Assembly: GCA_016648135.1 (NCBI GenBank)
Contig: JADDOH010004046.1
Coordinates: forward strand, 115,641 to 179,640
Origin: Agrypnia vestita
Taxonomy: Eukaryota > Arthropoda > Insecta > Trichoptera > Phryganeidae
Length of the DNA: 64,000 nt
Direction of reading: 5' to 3'
The notes beneath the pieces were generated by a model, which saw only the letters and a program-made list of their open reading frames with translations, made no database searches and was not told the origin of the DNA. The first letter of the stretch is position 1, and each line of letters begins with the position of its first letter. The position numbers and the translations under genes were made by a program. This document shows positions 32,050 through 42,400 of this stretch, one piece after another.

Positions 32050-34968
32050 AAAATATATTTCATAATTATAAGGAAATAGGCACAAAATGATCAATTTTTA
32101 AAAATATGTTTTACACAATATCTTGTTTCTTATAAATTTTTCTTTCTAATAAAATTTACCAATTTCTTTTACTTTTGGCGCAATTTTCAAAATTTAAAAA
32201 AAACAGACACTACTTATGTTTACACCTAATTATAAAACGACATTCCTTCAAATAGATTTTTTTAATGAATGTATTTACCTAATCTATTTATTTATTTAAC
32301 TAGGCATATAAAATGAGTATAGAGTTATATACTTTTACATTTCATTTGTTTACTTTTTTAGTGACTTGCATTATTGTTAAGTTTTGTGTAAAAAATTCAT
32401 TGCCTCCTTAAGTAGACCAGGGTCTATAGTAAAGGAGTCAGATTCATCCGTTGTATCCAACAGTGGTATTTTAACAATAACGATATTCTAAAAAAACAAT
32501 AAATAAACTTAAAATTAGAAAATTATAAAATTTACAAAAGTAAAAATATAGCATGACTTATAAAATTAAAATAAGTTTTTAGTACAAAATATCTTCGCTT
32601 ACCAATCAGTATATTTACATACAAATGCAAAATAGAATTATGAAATATATTTACACAAATTAATGAAAACAATAATTAGTTACCTAGAATATCATTGATT
32701 TGTGATGGTCTTTATTTTGTTCTAAATATTATTTACAATTTATTTTATTTTTAAGACATTATTTATTTTTTAATAATTTATCATAAAGTGTATCGTGTAA
32801 ATATATCATATTCAAAATGTTCATTAAATATTTATACTTTGTACTCTAATATTGCTCTAGGACCATCTATGAGGACCTGTTGACGGTGTTTCTTAAAAAA
32901 TAGAAAAATAAAAAATATGTGTTAATTTTTTACAATTTGGTGATACGTTTCTAAAGTAGTTTTGGATATACATAATATGACATGGATCGACAGTTATGCA
33001 TAGGGTAAAATAAATTATACATAATGGTATATTTTTAAAAATTAGTCTGCTCGTGAATTTATAGAGTAGCGTTTGATTTCTTGATATTCATAGCAAGATT
33101 ATAAGCGATAAGTTGATCACCATTCTAAAATAAGCAGCTGTTATCAATACAGATCTTCGCCGCTGATACAGGGCGCAATTTGGTTCAGCAGGGAACTCCG
33201 AGCAAGTATGATAATTTGATCCGGTAGTGTTATGTAGTTTGCATTCGATCGAGCGATAAGGTATTGCACAGTAAGTAATTCAAAGGTTCTAGCTACCGAG
33301 GTAGCTAACCAGCTGTGTAGCCTTATATCTTATAATATGAAATTATATATCCGATCGTAAATCAATAATGAATTGCACATTTTCATAAAGGATGTTTTTT
33401 TTATATTTATCTAACATTTATAAAATTATTTAATTATTAATTTTTTTTTCAAAGATGTTACATTACAATTGAAAGCAGTATTTATTAGGTTACGTAATTA
33501 TCATATCACACATTATAAAAATATTATGTACATACAAGTAACATACAATGCCATAATACTGCAAGAAATTGTACCCCGGCACGCCCTATCTACGTTAGTA
33601 AATAGTAAACAGAAGAGAACGAGACGCTATATAAAATTGAAAAAGAAGAAAAATTAATATTTTAATTTCATTAAGGGTTAAACCACATTGGAAGCCTGAA
33701 ATTTTGGTAAAAATTTGGTGATTTTTTACAAGGAGGTGATAAATTATTTTTCTTTTTTATTGGCACTTAATAATGAACGTATAAAACTGTTATTTTATTG
33801 GAAAATTTTTAAGAAAAAAATGGCCGCGTCACGTCGACTCTCTTGGTAATTTATTGTTTCCGAGTTTATAGAACTCCATTTTTAGTTCTAAAATAAAAAA
33901 TTAAAAAAATGAAGATCTAAAAAACAAGTGTTTTATTTTAGTATGTGTAAAAAATATAAATATAATTTAAACGAATAGAAAATACGATTTTACTTTAGAA
34001 GTTTACAAGGTATTTGGATTAATTGCCCTCAAAATAAGTAAAAACGATTAATGGAGTTGAGTGGAGGGTGTTTTTGTAGGAAATTGAAAATTTGGCTGAC
34101 TTGGATATTGAAAAATGTGTAGATGGCTGTTTTATTTATTACTTGCGGCTGATTGGTCGCAGGAACAAAATGAATGTATTTGATATCAACATGCAAAAAT
34201 GGACGTATTTGCACTTAAATATATAATATAATCTCAAATTTTACACATTTTATTAAAAATGTACCTTTTATTGCTATTTTAGTAACAATAACGCTTCAAA
34301 CCTAGATTGTAAAAAAAATATGAATCTGTTAGTGTCAAAAACTCAAAACATGATAGGGATGTATACCACTGTCACATTTTTCGTATGTATACGACTTATT
34401 TAAATTAACTGAAAAGCACACAATTAGAAATAATAATCTCAAGAAGTGAGATATAAATGTAAATTGATACAAAATTGAATAAAACTAATTTCAAAATTAC
34501 ACGTCTCACATTTCTGCAATTGGCAGATTTTGCAAACTGTTCCGCCGTAGGAAATTGCGTAACACAATTATTATTACAAGTGCAATGTTTTTACGCGTGC
34601 ACTTAATAACGATAGCGGAACAATTTGTGCGGGGTACCTCGCAATAACGTAACCACATACATGGACCGCGCTCTACGACAGGCGCTCCCAATAGCTGACT
34701 TATCCGCTCTGACTTACTGCCCCGCCGTAAATCATACCAGTCCTCGCTCAACTGCCTGAAATGATAATAAACTCGCGGACGCTGTTATCCACCCAACAAA
34801 CGACAACAAAATTTAAATAATGGGTTGCAAGTATTCCTTGAATATTGGGATTATTAGGATTTCATTATTCTTACGTGTTGGCGAGTTGATTAACAATTTC
34901 GTACAATGTTTTACGTGACGAATGTTGTATTCACAAAATGAATAACCTGGATTAAACAATTTTTAAAC
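32050..34968. other. Long AT-rich spacer
   Basis: No gene is supported. A possible 38-nt minus-strand exon at 34755-34718 is treated under findings. The rest is AT-rich DNA with short frames. Confidence 0.4.
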
Positions 34969-35017
34969 ATATAATTAAACTAGTTAACTTTGTTTACACC
35001 ACTAAAATTTATTTGGT

Positions 35018-35234
35018 AAAACGAACAGGGGTCAACATTCTTCACATTAATAGTAAAAGTAGACGCCTTAATAATTTAGAGGCCCTAGAGATTAAGAAAG
35101 CTATAAATAATAATGAATCTATTATTAACAACCAAAAAAATTTAACTTACAGTCCTATTTTGAATATGTTCCCTTTCACCCTATCACCTGTTTCTTTCGC
35201 ACCCCCCACTATTTACCCCCATTTGGACACTTAA
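35018..35234 (+). pseudogene. Penelope-like element protein, C-terminal fragment
   Basis: The frame reads GVNILHINSKSRRLNNLEAL, EIKKAINNNESIINNQKNL, then TYSPILNMF before a stop at 35232-35234. The LH...K...LN.LE..EI.K....... ..NNQ......SP pattern is the familiar end of Penelope-like polyproteins, after the GIY-YIG endonuclease. The reverse transcriptase and endonuclease are lost by 5' truncation; no original start codon is present. About 70 residues remain. The hammerhead motif lies 60 bp after the stop, in the expected terminal-repeat position. Confidence 0.65.
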
Positions 35235-35287
35235 CACTGAAGTATGATTTAATAATTATAATTTTTGTAAAGTTCAATTAGTATTAA

Positions 35288-35332
35288 GTATACCCTGATG
35301 AAGGAACGTCGTTTCCGAAACCGGTTGGTTTT
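35288..35332 (+). ncRNA. Hammerhead-ribozyme-like motif in PLE terminal repeat
   Basis: CUGAUGA at 35295-35301, extra A, stem II GGAA/UUCC (35303-35306 with 35313-35316), GAAAC at 35317-35321. Minimal stem III AC-CG-GU follows and U at 35326 is the predicted cleavage-site base. Stem I pairs ACC (35292-35294) with GGU (35327-35329) and continues with interruptions. Hammerheads of this short-stem type I form are known in Penelope-like elements. Confidence 0.65.
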
Positions 35333-35468
35333 ACAAATAAATTTTAGTGGTGTTAACAAAGTTAACTAGTTTAATTATATTCATAATGAATAACTACAAA
35401 GTAATAGCAAAATACAACGGTATAATTTTTAAACAGTTTTCAAATTTGTTATTATATGGTCATCAAAT

Positions 35469-35650
35469 TTGGAACCTAATGGAGAGAGTGGGAGCAAAGA
35501 TTTAGGCTCCCGAGTTGTGTTTTCTATGGGGGTAGCGGGAGTCACATTAATGGAAAGAGTGAGAAGTGCCGACATAAGGCACATACTCGGCATGGAGCCC
35601 TTACACCAACATATAGAAAAATCACAAATGAAGTGGCTTGAATATATGCT
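35469..35650 (+). pseudogene. LINE C-terminal remnant
   Basis: The frame includes GVTLMERVRSADIRHILGME, then PLHQHIEKSQMKWLEYML and a stop. This matches the R.R..DIR..LG.E.L...IE.SQ..W.GH region of insect endonuclease-reverse transcriptase LINEs; GH is replaced by EY. It stops exactly where the palindrome 35651-36439 begins. The missing tail of what looks like the same family lies inverted inside that palindrome. Confidence 0.55.
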
Positions 35651-36071
35651 ATAATAGTCTGTATAATGTTTACAAGATTAATGAGTAGTAATGATTTTTA
35701 GCAATATTTTAGTCACATATCCATGTTTTATGTTAATTTGATATATAGCTCGCATGCAAGATGAAATATAGAATTCGCCGGATTAAAAGCATATTATATA
35801 GTACGTTATATTCTACGAAGGCTACAGGCACCTGAGTGAGAACTCTACGTTAAATTTTTAAACATATTTGCGCTGTGGAGGTTTGTAATTATTTCAATTC
35901 ATGCTTATTCAATATCCATGCCCGTTGGTCGAATGTTGAGGTTTTTTAAATTAGCTCATGTTTTCAGCACGAAAAACTGTTTTTACACCGACAAAATTCT
36001 AGCAAAGAATCCATAACTATCAATGATAACAGCTACCTAGGTACTTCATCCAGATATTTCAAAAATATATA

Positions 36072-36165
36072 TTATCATCATTTTCATCCCCTTGTCATAG
36101 TAGGGTCGGGGGCTCTAAGACTCGACAAGGTGCTTCCATATATTCTTGCATTGCTTCCGGATGAT
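36072..36165 (-). pseudogene. LINE 3' tail inside the palindrome loop
   Basis: On the minus strand WKHLVES and SPRP followed by an ATG-rich tail correspond to the KCLVEFLGPRH end of the LINE at 53820-54058. The orientation is opposite to the remnant at 35469-35650. Confidence 0.5.
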
Positions 36166-36216
36166 TCAATCTGTCCAGACCCAAAACAGAATGGGTCTGG
36201 ACAGATTGAATCATCC
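36159..36216. repeat. Perfect 25-bp hairpin
   Basis: GGATGATTCAATCTGTCCAG continues to 36183 and is exactly mirrored at 36192-36216; the loop is 8 nt. It sits inside the larger palindrome, making nested foldbacks. Confidence 0.9.
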
Positions 36217-36439
36217 ATCATCATATGTTTAAAAATTTAACGTAGAGTTCTCACTCAGGTGCCTGTAGCCTTCGTAGAATATAACGTACTATATAATATG
36301 CTTTTAATCCGGCGAATTCTATATTTCATCTTGCATGAGAGCTATATATCAAATTAACATAAAACATGGATATGTGACTAAAATATTGCTAAAAATCATT
36401 ACTACTCATTAATCTTGTAAACATTATACAGACTATTAT

Positions 36440-37514
36440 TTTTCTTAAAAATTATATTTTTAGCTAATGGAGAAATGAGAAATTTATTAGTTCTCGAAAT
36501 TAGGAGAATATTATTGTGAATAGCTATGTATACTTCTTGCAAAAAATAGTTAAAAGAAAAAATTATGACATTCAAACGGATTATTTTTCCTAACTGGAAA
36601 CATATCGGCAAAATTTATTTTAAAAAATTAAGCAGGAAGAAGAGAAAAAAATGAGTCTGCCATTTATGAAGATGTTTAAACACAAAAGGCTATGATGTAC
36701 AGAGTAAAAAAATTTAAATAACATCATAGACCGATCAAGAGGGAATAAAATATGTGTTGTGTAAATTTTAGATAGGTTGAAAAATAATTAGATGTTTGGA
36801 CTATTTTATGATAATAAATATTAAACGTGAAAATATAAATCGTGAACGTTACATTGTGTAAAGTGATCACTTTAGCCAACCGTACTATAAGGTCTTAAGC
36901 CCTATGAACACTTAAATATATAAAACATCTATAATATCTCTTGATAAATATTAATAATATTTAATTTACTTCTCTTTTTAACAGGATAAAAGTATTCATG
37001 TTTATAACATAGTTTTTTGGTATCTTTATCTGGTAGTTCATAATTCATCTTGTTTATTGTTTTTGGATACATTGATCTCTGAAATGATTCAATAAAGTGA
37101 ATTATTTTTAAATTCTGGATTTAAAATTTAAGATTTAAAGTTATATTGTTACAGGAGTGGTTCGTAATTGAGTTCCGGTTAAAATAATTCAAGATATTGT
37201 TGCGTTATTAAAATAATGAATACTCCATATTAATAAATAAATAAAAAAACTAAAAAAACTCCTGTTAAACCGACCTAAGATCAAAGGTGAAATATTTTAC
37301 AAATAAAAGGAATGCTATCCTACCTAGATATAAAATTTTTGGATTTTGAATTTGAATATTTAGTTAACGAAAAAAGATAACATAAAATGAATGTCATTTT
37401 ACCTTACTACGGCATTTCTGGATTGTAAATTAGAATTCTTCCTATCTTGAAGTCAACGATCGAAATTGAAAATGTATTATTTAACAAGTCGCCGTAGCGG
37501 CTCGTACATTATAG
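36440..37514. other. AT-rich spacer
   Basis: No gene or repeat recognised. Confidence 0.5.
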
Positions 37515-37782
37515 TTATCCATTTACCGATTTCCCGTCGCAGGTACGCGAGCCTGATATCAAATAAATGAATTTTGTCAGCGTAATGTCTCCCTCGTATC
37601 GTGCCTCGCACAGGTAACTTCCTACGCGTGGGTCGTAATTAGCGATACTAAACGTGATTGCGATCTCTGCATTCGACATACGCAGCAGCTTTCTACGTGT
37701 GCCCCTAATTGCCGCGAGTAATGTTAAATAATACACCGACCAAAGTGGCAATAAACACTGCCGGTGTCGTGCACGTCCTCAT
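37515..37782 (-). CDS. Candidate secreted or Ig-like coding segment, fragmentary
   Basis: A GC-richer block (about half GC by eye) with two overlapping minus-strand frames. From the ATG at 37782-37780 a 25-residue peptide begins MRTCTTPAVFIATLVGVLF, which looks like a signal peptide, and stops at 37705. A second frame (37751-37515, no ATG at its start) contains AEIAITFSIANYDPRVGSYL followed by CEARYEGD. ITFSIAN...GxYxC resembles the E-F-G strands of an immunoglobulin domain, but the aspartate is two residues early and the first half of the domain is absent. A GTAAAT donor-like site follows near 37524. The two frames could be joined only by splicing or a frameshift. It may be a real exon, a pseudogene or coincidence. 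Confidence 0.25.
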
Positions 37783-37822
37783 ATTCGTTAATCTTTCACT
37801 CCGTCATGTCTAATATATTATA

Positions 37823-38285
37823 CTAGCTGTGCCCGCGCGGCTTCGCACGCGTAGATTTTTAGTGTACTATAACTTTCGCCAACCTTCTAGAACATTCTCC
37901 TTCCAGAACTTTCAAGAAATTTATCGAATGTACAGGAACCCTCTAGACAAACCGATACATTCCGCCACTTAGTTTGGAACTTTATTGAACTTTCGGGAAT
38001 TTTCTAGAGTCTTCTCCTTCCAGAACTTTCTAGAGCAGGTTTTTCCGGAACCTTCTAGAATCACCGACACAGTCAGCGCGCCTATTTTCAAACAATCTGA
38101 AGCATTTGCGGCCTTCCCATAGCAAAAGAATGTGCCAGAAAGCACATTTTCATCACCCACTCCCACCCACGCATAGCAACCCCCACCAAACTGGCATATT
38201 TTCGATGTGACACCAAAGGCTATCCACCACCATACCATGTGGAGAAAACTTGGCGGGTAGGGGAACACAGGTCTTTATATATATA
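37823..38285 (-). mobile_element. Helitron-like element carrying heat-shock motifs
   Basis: On the minus strand the left edge forms a Helitron-type 3' terminus: a GC-rich hairpin region (GCGAAGCCGCGCGGGCACAG) followed by CTAG at 37826-37823 and a T. The right boundary is set tentatively where the AT-rich TATATATATATTG run and GATTCCC word occur. No Rep/helicase coding sequence, so it would be non-autonomous. It contains the heat-shock-element cluster described separately. Confidence 0.5.
37885..38060. promoter_or_regulatory. Cluster of heat-shock-element pentamers
   Basis: Inverted nTTCn/nGAAn pentamers in strict 5-bp alternation: 37885-37897 (TTCtaGAAcaTTC), 37901-37918 (TTCcaGAActTTCaaGAA), 37977-38009 (seven units, two with a single mismatch), 38018-38035 (four units, last is GAG) and 38043-38060 (TTCcgGAAccTTCtaGAA). 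Three units suffice for HSF trimer binding in known heat-shock promoters. The motif order is seen directly; HSF binding is inferred. Confidence 0.7.
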
Positions 38286-38341
38286 TTGATTCCCGATCAA
38301 CATCAATCAATTCTGTTACTTTAAATGGATAATATTGAAAT

Positions 38342-38640
38342 ACTAGCTGTAGCCCGTCAAAAAGGTGGAACATTGGTTCGCGTCTTTGCTAAGCCCTAGT
38401 ACACATTTATACTATTTTTTGGCGGTCTACGGAAAGGCGACCGTAGCAACATACGCGAAGCCGCTGGTTCAGGTTTGGTGACCCGGGATTTGCCGGGATG
38501 CCCGATCTCCGGCCGTTTAATTTGTTTTTTTTTTTGAAATGAAATTACGGACGTTACACGAAGTTACGGGGTTAAACAGACCGACACACGGACGAATTGA
38601 CAACGAAATTATTATGTTTGATACATTTATGTAATATTAA
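38342..38640. mobile_element. Dispersed element, family F copy 1 (Helitron-like tip)
   Basis: Starts with ACTAGCTGTAGCCCG, a CTAG-tip-like word, contains a GC-rich block, then AAATTACGGACGTTACACG, GAAGTTAC, ACAGACCG repeats and ATTATGTTTGATA. The second half is shared in order with 51171-51380. Followed at 38649 by a decayed hammerhead-like relic. Confidence 0.4.
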
Positions 38641-38648
38641 TTAGTTAA

Positions 38649-38692
38649 CCTGATTCGAGTTTACAATGCTGAAATAAAGCATGTAGATTCAT
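38649..38692 (+). ncRNA. Hammerhead-like relic
   Basis: CCTGATTCGAG, TACAATGCTGAAA and CATGTAGATTC align in order with the better copy at 51431-51477, but the core G and A after CUGAU are changed and a few bases are inserted after GAAA. It should be inactive. Confidence 0.3.
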
Positions 38693-39018
38693 TGAATATA
38701 CTGTTACGAGATGATGTTCTCGTAATATGTCGATGATGACAATAAGATCGAAGCCTCTATTGCCTTTTAGAACACACTATCACACGAGTTTGTTTTGACA
38801 TTACTATTGGTGCGAAATAAGCTGCGGATGACCGCCGGTGTGGCCAGTCGCCAGAAGCGATAGAAATTTAGCGAATTAATCGGGCGATTAAATAAATACG
38901 ACTACTACGTGCGAGAATTGGATGGAATGTTCTAGCAAGCAATACAATTAATAAATTGTTTCCAGCGATTTTAAAGTATTCATAAACGAGTGATAAATGG
39001 CAAAATAGCGTTATTTAA

Positions 39019-39099
39019 AGAAAAGTGTATTAATTTATGCCGAAACGTCTAAATAGACAAAGTCATTTTATTCGAAATAAATTAATACACTTTTCTTAA
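39019..39099 (+). mobile_element. PLE-like tip pair, minimal
   Basis: AAGAAAAGTGTATTAATTTA at the left is mirrored at 39080-39099. Between them the sequence starts abruptly at GCCGAAACGTC, the 3' half of a hammerhead-like motif, with the CTGATGA half missing. This is the smallest member of the inverted-tip series. Confidence 0.4.
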
Positions 39100-39244
39100 T
39101 AATAATAAATTAATGTTTAATTAATAAATCGTTACTTAATTTTAAGTGTATTCATTTGTCTTCCAAAGCCACGACCAGTGATAATACCTACTTTAAATAT
39201 GCGTGGTTTCTTAATCTACTAATAATATACTTTTCTATTAATTA

Positions 39245-39355
39245 GTCGGTGGTCGGTGGTTTAAACGGCATCCCCGGAAACTACCAAGTAATTCCTTTTC
39301 GTAGCACAAGCGCTTGGCTAAATTTGAAAATAGTCCAAGCAGTATGTCATCATAT
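39245..39355 (+). mobile_element. SINE body fragment
   Basis: GTAGCACAAGCGCTTGGCTA and TTTGAAAATAGTCC match the SINE body; the promoter head is lost or badly decayed (GGTCGGTGGTTTAAAC). Confidence 0.5.
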
Positions 39356-39732
39356 GAATACATTTCTTTTAAAAATGAAAACATTATTTCTTTTTCTCTT
39401 CAGTTACTTTTGAATATTTTTTTTCATTATGTAATTTGATTATTTGAACGACGTACATAATTTTTTGTTAACAATTAAAAAGTTTTCTTATTTGTATAAT
39501 GATCAAATGAGTATCTTTAAAAATCTAGGTAAAAAGTTGTTTCACTACGAATTAAATTATATAGTTACAAATATGATAAACTTTTAAATTAAACAAACCA
39601 TGCAGGGCCATTAGACCTTGCAGATATATGAAATGCCAAACAAAAAAAAAACTAACATGAATATTTGTTTGTCTCGAACCTTGCGTATAGTATTGCAAAT
39701 AGTTTAGCACAGAGTAAACCATCATTTCTAGG
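39356..39732. other. AT-rich spacer
   Basis: Nothing recognisable. Confidence 0.5.
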
Positions 39733-39985
39733 TTATAAAAGCAAAGTCAGCCATATTAAAATAAAAATTAATGCAGTCATCGAGTATTACTAATTTATTA
39801 TGTACTGAATTCGGGATTTTACGGGAAAAATGGCCATCAATTTATAGGAAACTTGATTTCGAAAGGAATAGATACATTAAATGTAGAATTTAGTTTATTT
39901 TAAATTAGTTATACTCGGTGATTGCATTAAATTTTTTTTAAATTTTTTGGTTACGTGCTTTTATATCCCACATACGATCTCTCCA
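39733..39985. mobile_element. MITE family B copy
   Basis: Left end GGTTATAAAAGCAAAGTCAG; right end reads GCTTTTATATCCCACAT. Internal ACTGAATTCGGGATTTTACG and GGTGATTGCATTAA match the other family B copies. About 250 bp, palindromic. Confidence 0.65.
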
Positions 39986-40826
39986 ATAACTAAGAAAGGA
40001 ATAAAATTATTTTACTGAATTGCTGCACAATTGATATTCTTAATTGTTTTCCAAAAATAAAACTATTTTTGTTGTTGAAATCTTCCATAATAGATAAAAA
40101 AAAATGGCCATCAATGCGAATGTTCATATATGGAGCGAACGGTGGTGCATAAAGAGCATTACGACCTTGGATGCAAACTGTAATTTCGATGTTGCGAGAT
40201 GCAGTTGAGTTGCCATGTAGAGATGCCTACAATGTGTGTTTACCGTGGAAGATGGCTTTATAATGTTCTAAACATTTCACGATTTTGCTCTCACAGATTT
40301 TGGAATGTAAACATTCACTTGATATATGAGGCAACTCCAGATAAGGATTATGTAAAATGATAAAATAGAGGCTCCGAAGGTTTTAAACGGTTTATTGGCC
40401 CCTAAGAGAACGTGGTAAGGTTTATCTTATCGCCCGTATTAAATTATTATGTGGTAAATGTCAGTTGACTTTAAAACGTGGATATGTGTGCAGGGTATAC
40501 GTGTAGTCGGGTATTGAGAGGATAGATGAACGAGGATTGTTTACTAAGGCAGGCGTTTATTGAATACCATAACTTACAAATATTTAAATAATGGTCATTT
40601 ATATTATATTTTTTACAAAATAAAAACTCACTAATTCGTAAGACTAGTCAGCTGGGTTTCTTTAAGAAGATAAAATTACAAAGTAATATAAGTAAGGATA
40701 CAGATAAACAAATGATTATAAAAAAATGATAAAAACATTACCATTGATAATTAATTCCATAAATTGTTATATTCACATTCTTATTAAGATGCACTTTCTC
40801 AGAACAAAGTTCTGTGAAATTTAAAA
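39986..40826. other. Spacer
   Basis: No gene or repeat recognised. Confidence 0.5.
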
Positions 40827-40965
40827 CCAAATTTATTAATCAATTAAAAAGATGCAGAAAAATCAAATCAAAATATTTTGGCTGATACCATATAGTAATA
40901 TTTTTTCATTGATTTGATTTTTCTGCATGTATTTCTAGTTGATTAATAAATTTGACTGTGATTTT
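40827..40965. repeat. Foldback element, about 50-bp arms
   Basis: AAATTTATTAATCAA and ATGCAGAAAAATCAAATCA on the left are mirrored by TGATTTGATTTTTCTGCAT and TTGATTAATAAATTT on the right around a centre of about 35 bp. Likely a small MITE. Confidence 0.7.
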
Positions 40966-41254
40966 TTTCTTTAAATTTAGCCATACATTTTTATAAAATC
41001 TTCCTTTTTTAATATTTGATTTTATTAAATTTCTTTAAAGTTTATTAAATTTTTTCAGTATCACATATTTCAATGTCCATAGACCATATTTATTAGTTTC
41101 CTTCAGTATGAGCAGTCCTTCGTATGTTGCAAATCTAGTAACATCAATAATTATCTTAAAAATAATTTATACCATAAGATAGCATCATTAGGCATAAATC
41201 TTTGGTTCTTCAAAAGTTTAGATACGAGTCAGATGATTTATTAATTAATTTCTT

Positions 41255-41345
41255 TGCCGAATTTAGAATACTTTATATTTTTATAATATTTGTTTAATAC
41301 AGATAGAATAATAGAATACCTTATATTTTTATAATATTTGTTTAA
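41255..41345. repeat. Short tandem duplication
   Basis: A segment containing TATATTTTTATAATATTTGT is repeated directly after about 53 bp. Confidence 0.7.
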
Positions 41346-42279
41346 TAGATAGATCCCACCTAGTTATTCTGTATCTTAAAACGGATTCCGCTAAAGTTTG
41401 GTGTAAAGTGTTCATAATCTGTATCAAAACATAATATTTTATTTTGTCTGTTCATTCAATACTGTTTTCAATCTTTTACATGTCTCATTTCTGTAAGTCC
41501 GGGTATCCCATTCAATTTTTATCTATATATCCCAAAGAATTTGTCAATAGTCATACCGAGATTTACACATTCATTTACTTCAATTCTTTCACAATAACAC
41601 GCTATACTAATTCCGGAGCGCAAACTTATCAAATGATGAGAAATATTTGTAATTAGATTAATAAATGTTACAGGAAGTTTTCAGGGAGATCTTAAATAAA
41701 CTAATATTTTCTTTAAACATTTTGATATGCGTATTCTAAAATTTTGGCAGCAATCTATGGCGCAATAAAATAAAAATGTACAAAAATGCGTTTATGAGTT
41801 AATTAGGTATCCAGATTTATTCAGAATAATCTTATGTATTCCCGAAAAAATCTCAGAACTACAGGAAATAAAATAATTTTAAAAAATAACAAAACGACGC
41901 GATATCTGATGCAGAGCTGTGTTTACATTTTTAGACTATTTAAAAGACAATGTCGTTTATGTACTGGTTAAAATTGGACTTGCTCATTACTAAAAGTAAG
42001 CAAAATATCGATCCTCAAAACCGATCAAGAAAAAATTCTCTCTCCTTAAAACATAACAATTTGTTGATAGATTTTTTTATCCACCGAAGTACATTTAAAT
42101 TCATTTAAATATTAATTTTTATTAGAACTTTTTAATTTTCATAAATTTTTGTAAACGTAATTATTTCAATTATTTATTAATAAAATAATAGAGAATTAAA
42201 GGAATTCGCTTGTTATATTTGAGATGTGGTGTAGAAGGAAAGCTGCTTTTTGCTGCTTGGAAAGTTGCGAATGAATTCT
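41346..42279. other. AT-rich spacer
   Basis: No gene recognised. Confidence 0.5.
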
Positions 42280-42400
42280 TAATATTCCGTATTAGTTGTT
42301 ATAGTAATAGTCCAACGTCTTACAGAAAATAAGTCAGAAATATTGAAAAAAATGCAAATATTGAATATCTCCATAATTGTCAACATTCACCCAAAGTTTA
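42280..42400. mobile_element. MITE family A, right-half fragment
   Basis: TAGTCCAACGTCTTACAGAA, AATAAGTCAGAAATATTG and ATATCTCCATAATTGTCAA match family A. The terminal ACCCTGTATA is missing. Confidence 0.55.

Larger units (their letters stand above)
34969..35380 (+). mobile_element. Penelope-like element remnant with inverted 5' tip
   Basis: The 3' end (35327-35380) recurs inverted at the 5' end (34969-35021): ATATAATTAAACTAGTTAAC at the left mirrors the right end, with one change and a 1-bp insertion over about 50 bp. Between them lie the C-terminal coding fragment 35018-35234 and a hammerhead-like motif at 35288-35331. 5'-truncated copies with a short inverted terminal-repeat tip are characteristic of Penelope-like elements. 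Confidence 0.7.
35651..36439. repeat. Near-perfect inverted repeat, 217-bp arms
   Basis: The left arm 35651-35867 and right arm 36223-36439 are reverse complements over 217 bp with a single difference (AGCTCGCATG versus AGCTCTCATG). The loop of 355 bp contains a second perfect hairpin and a LINE tail. No transposase, no obvious target duplication. Confidence 0.95.

Noticed and set aside
31106..32063. Overlapping minus-strand frames of 60-130 codons rich in CYGLV, QSWG and CPRVLA
   Set aside because: They are a by-product of the 97-bp tandem array: 97 is one more than a multiple of three, so each frame stays open for about 97 codons. No independent coding evidence.
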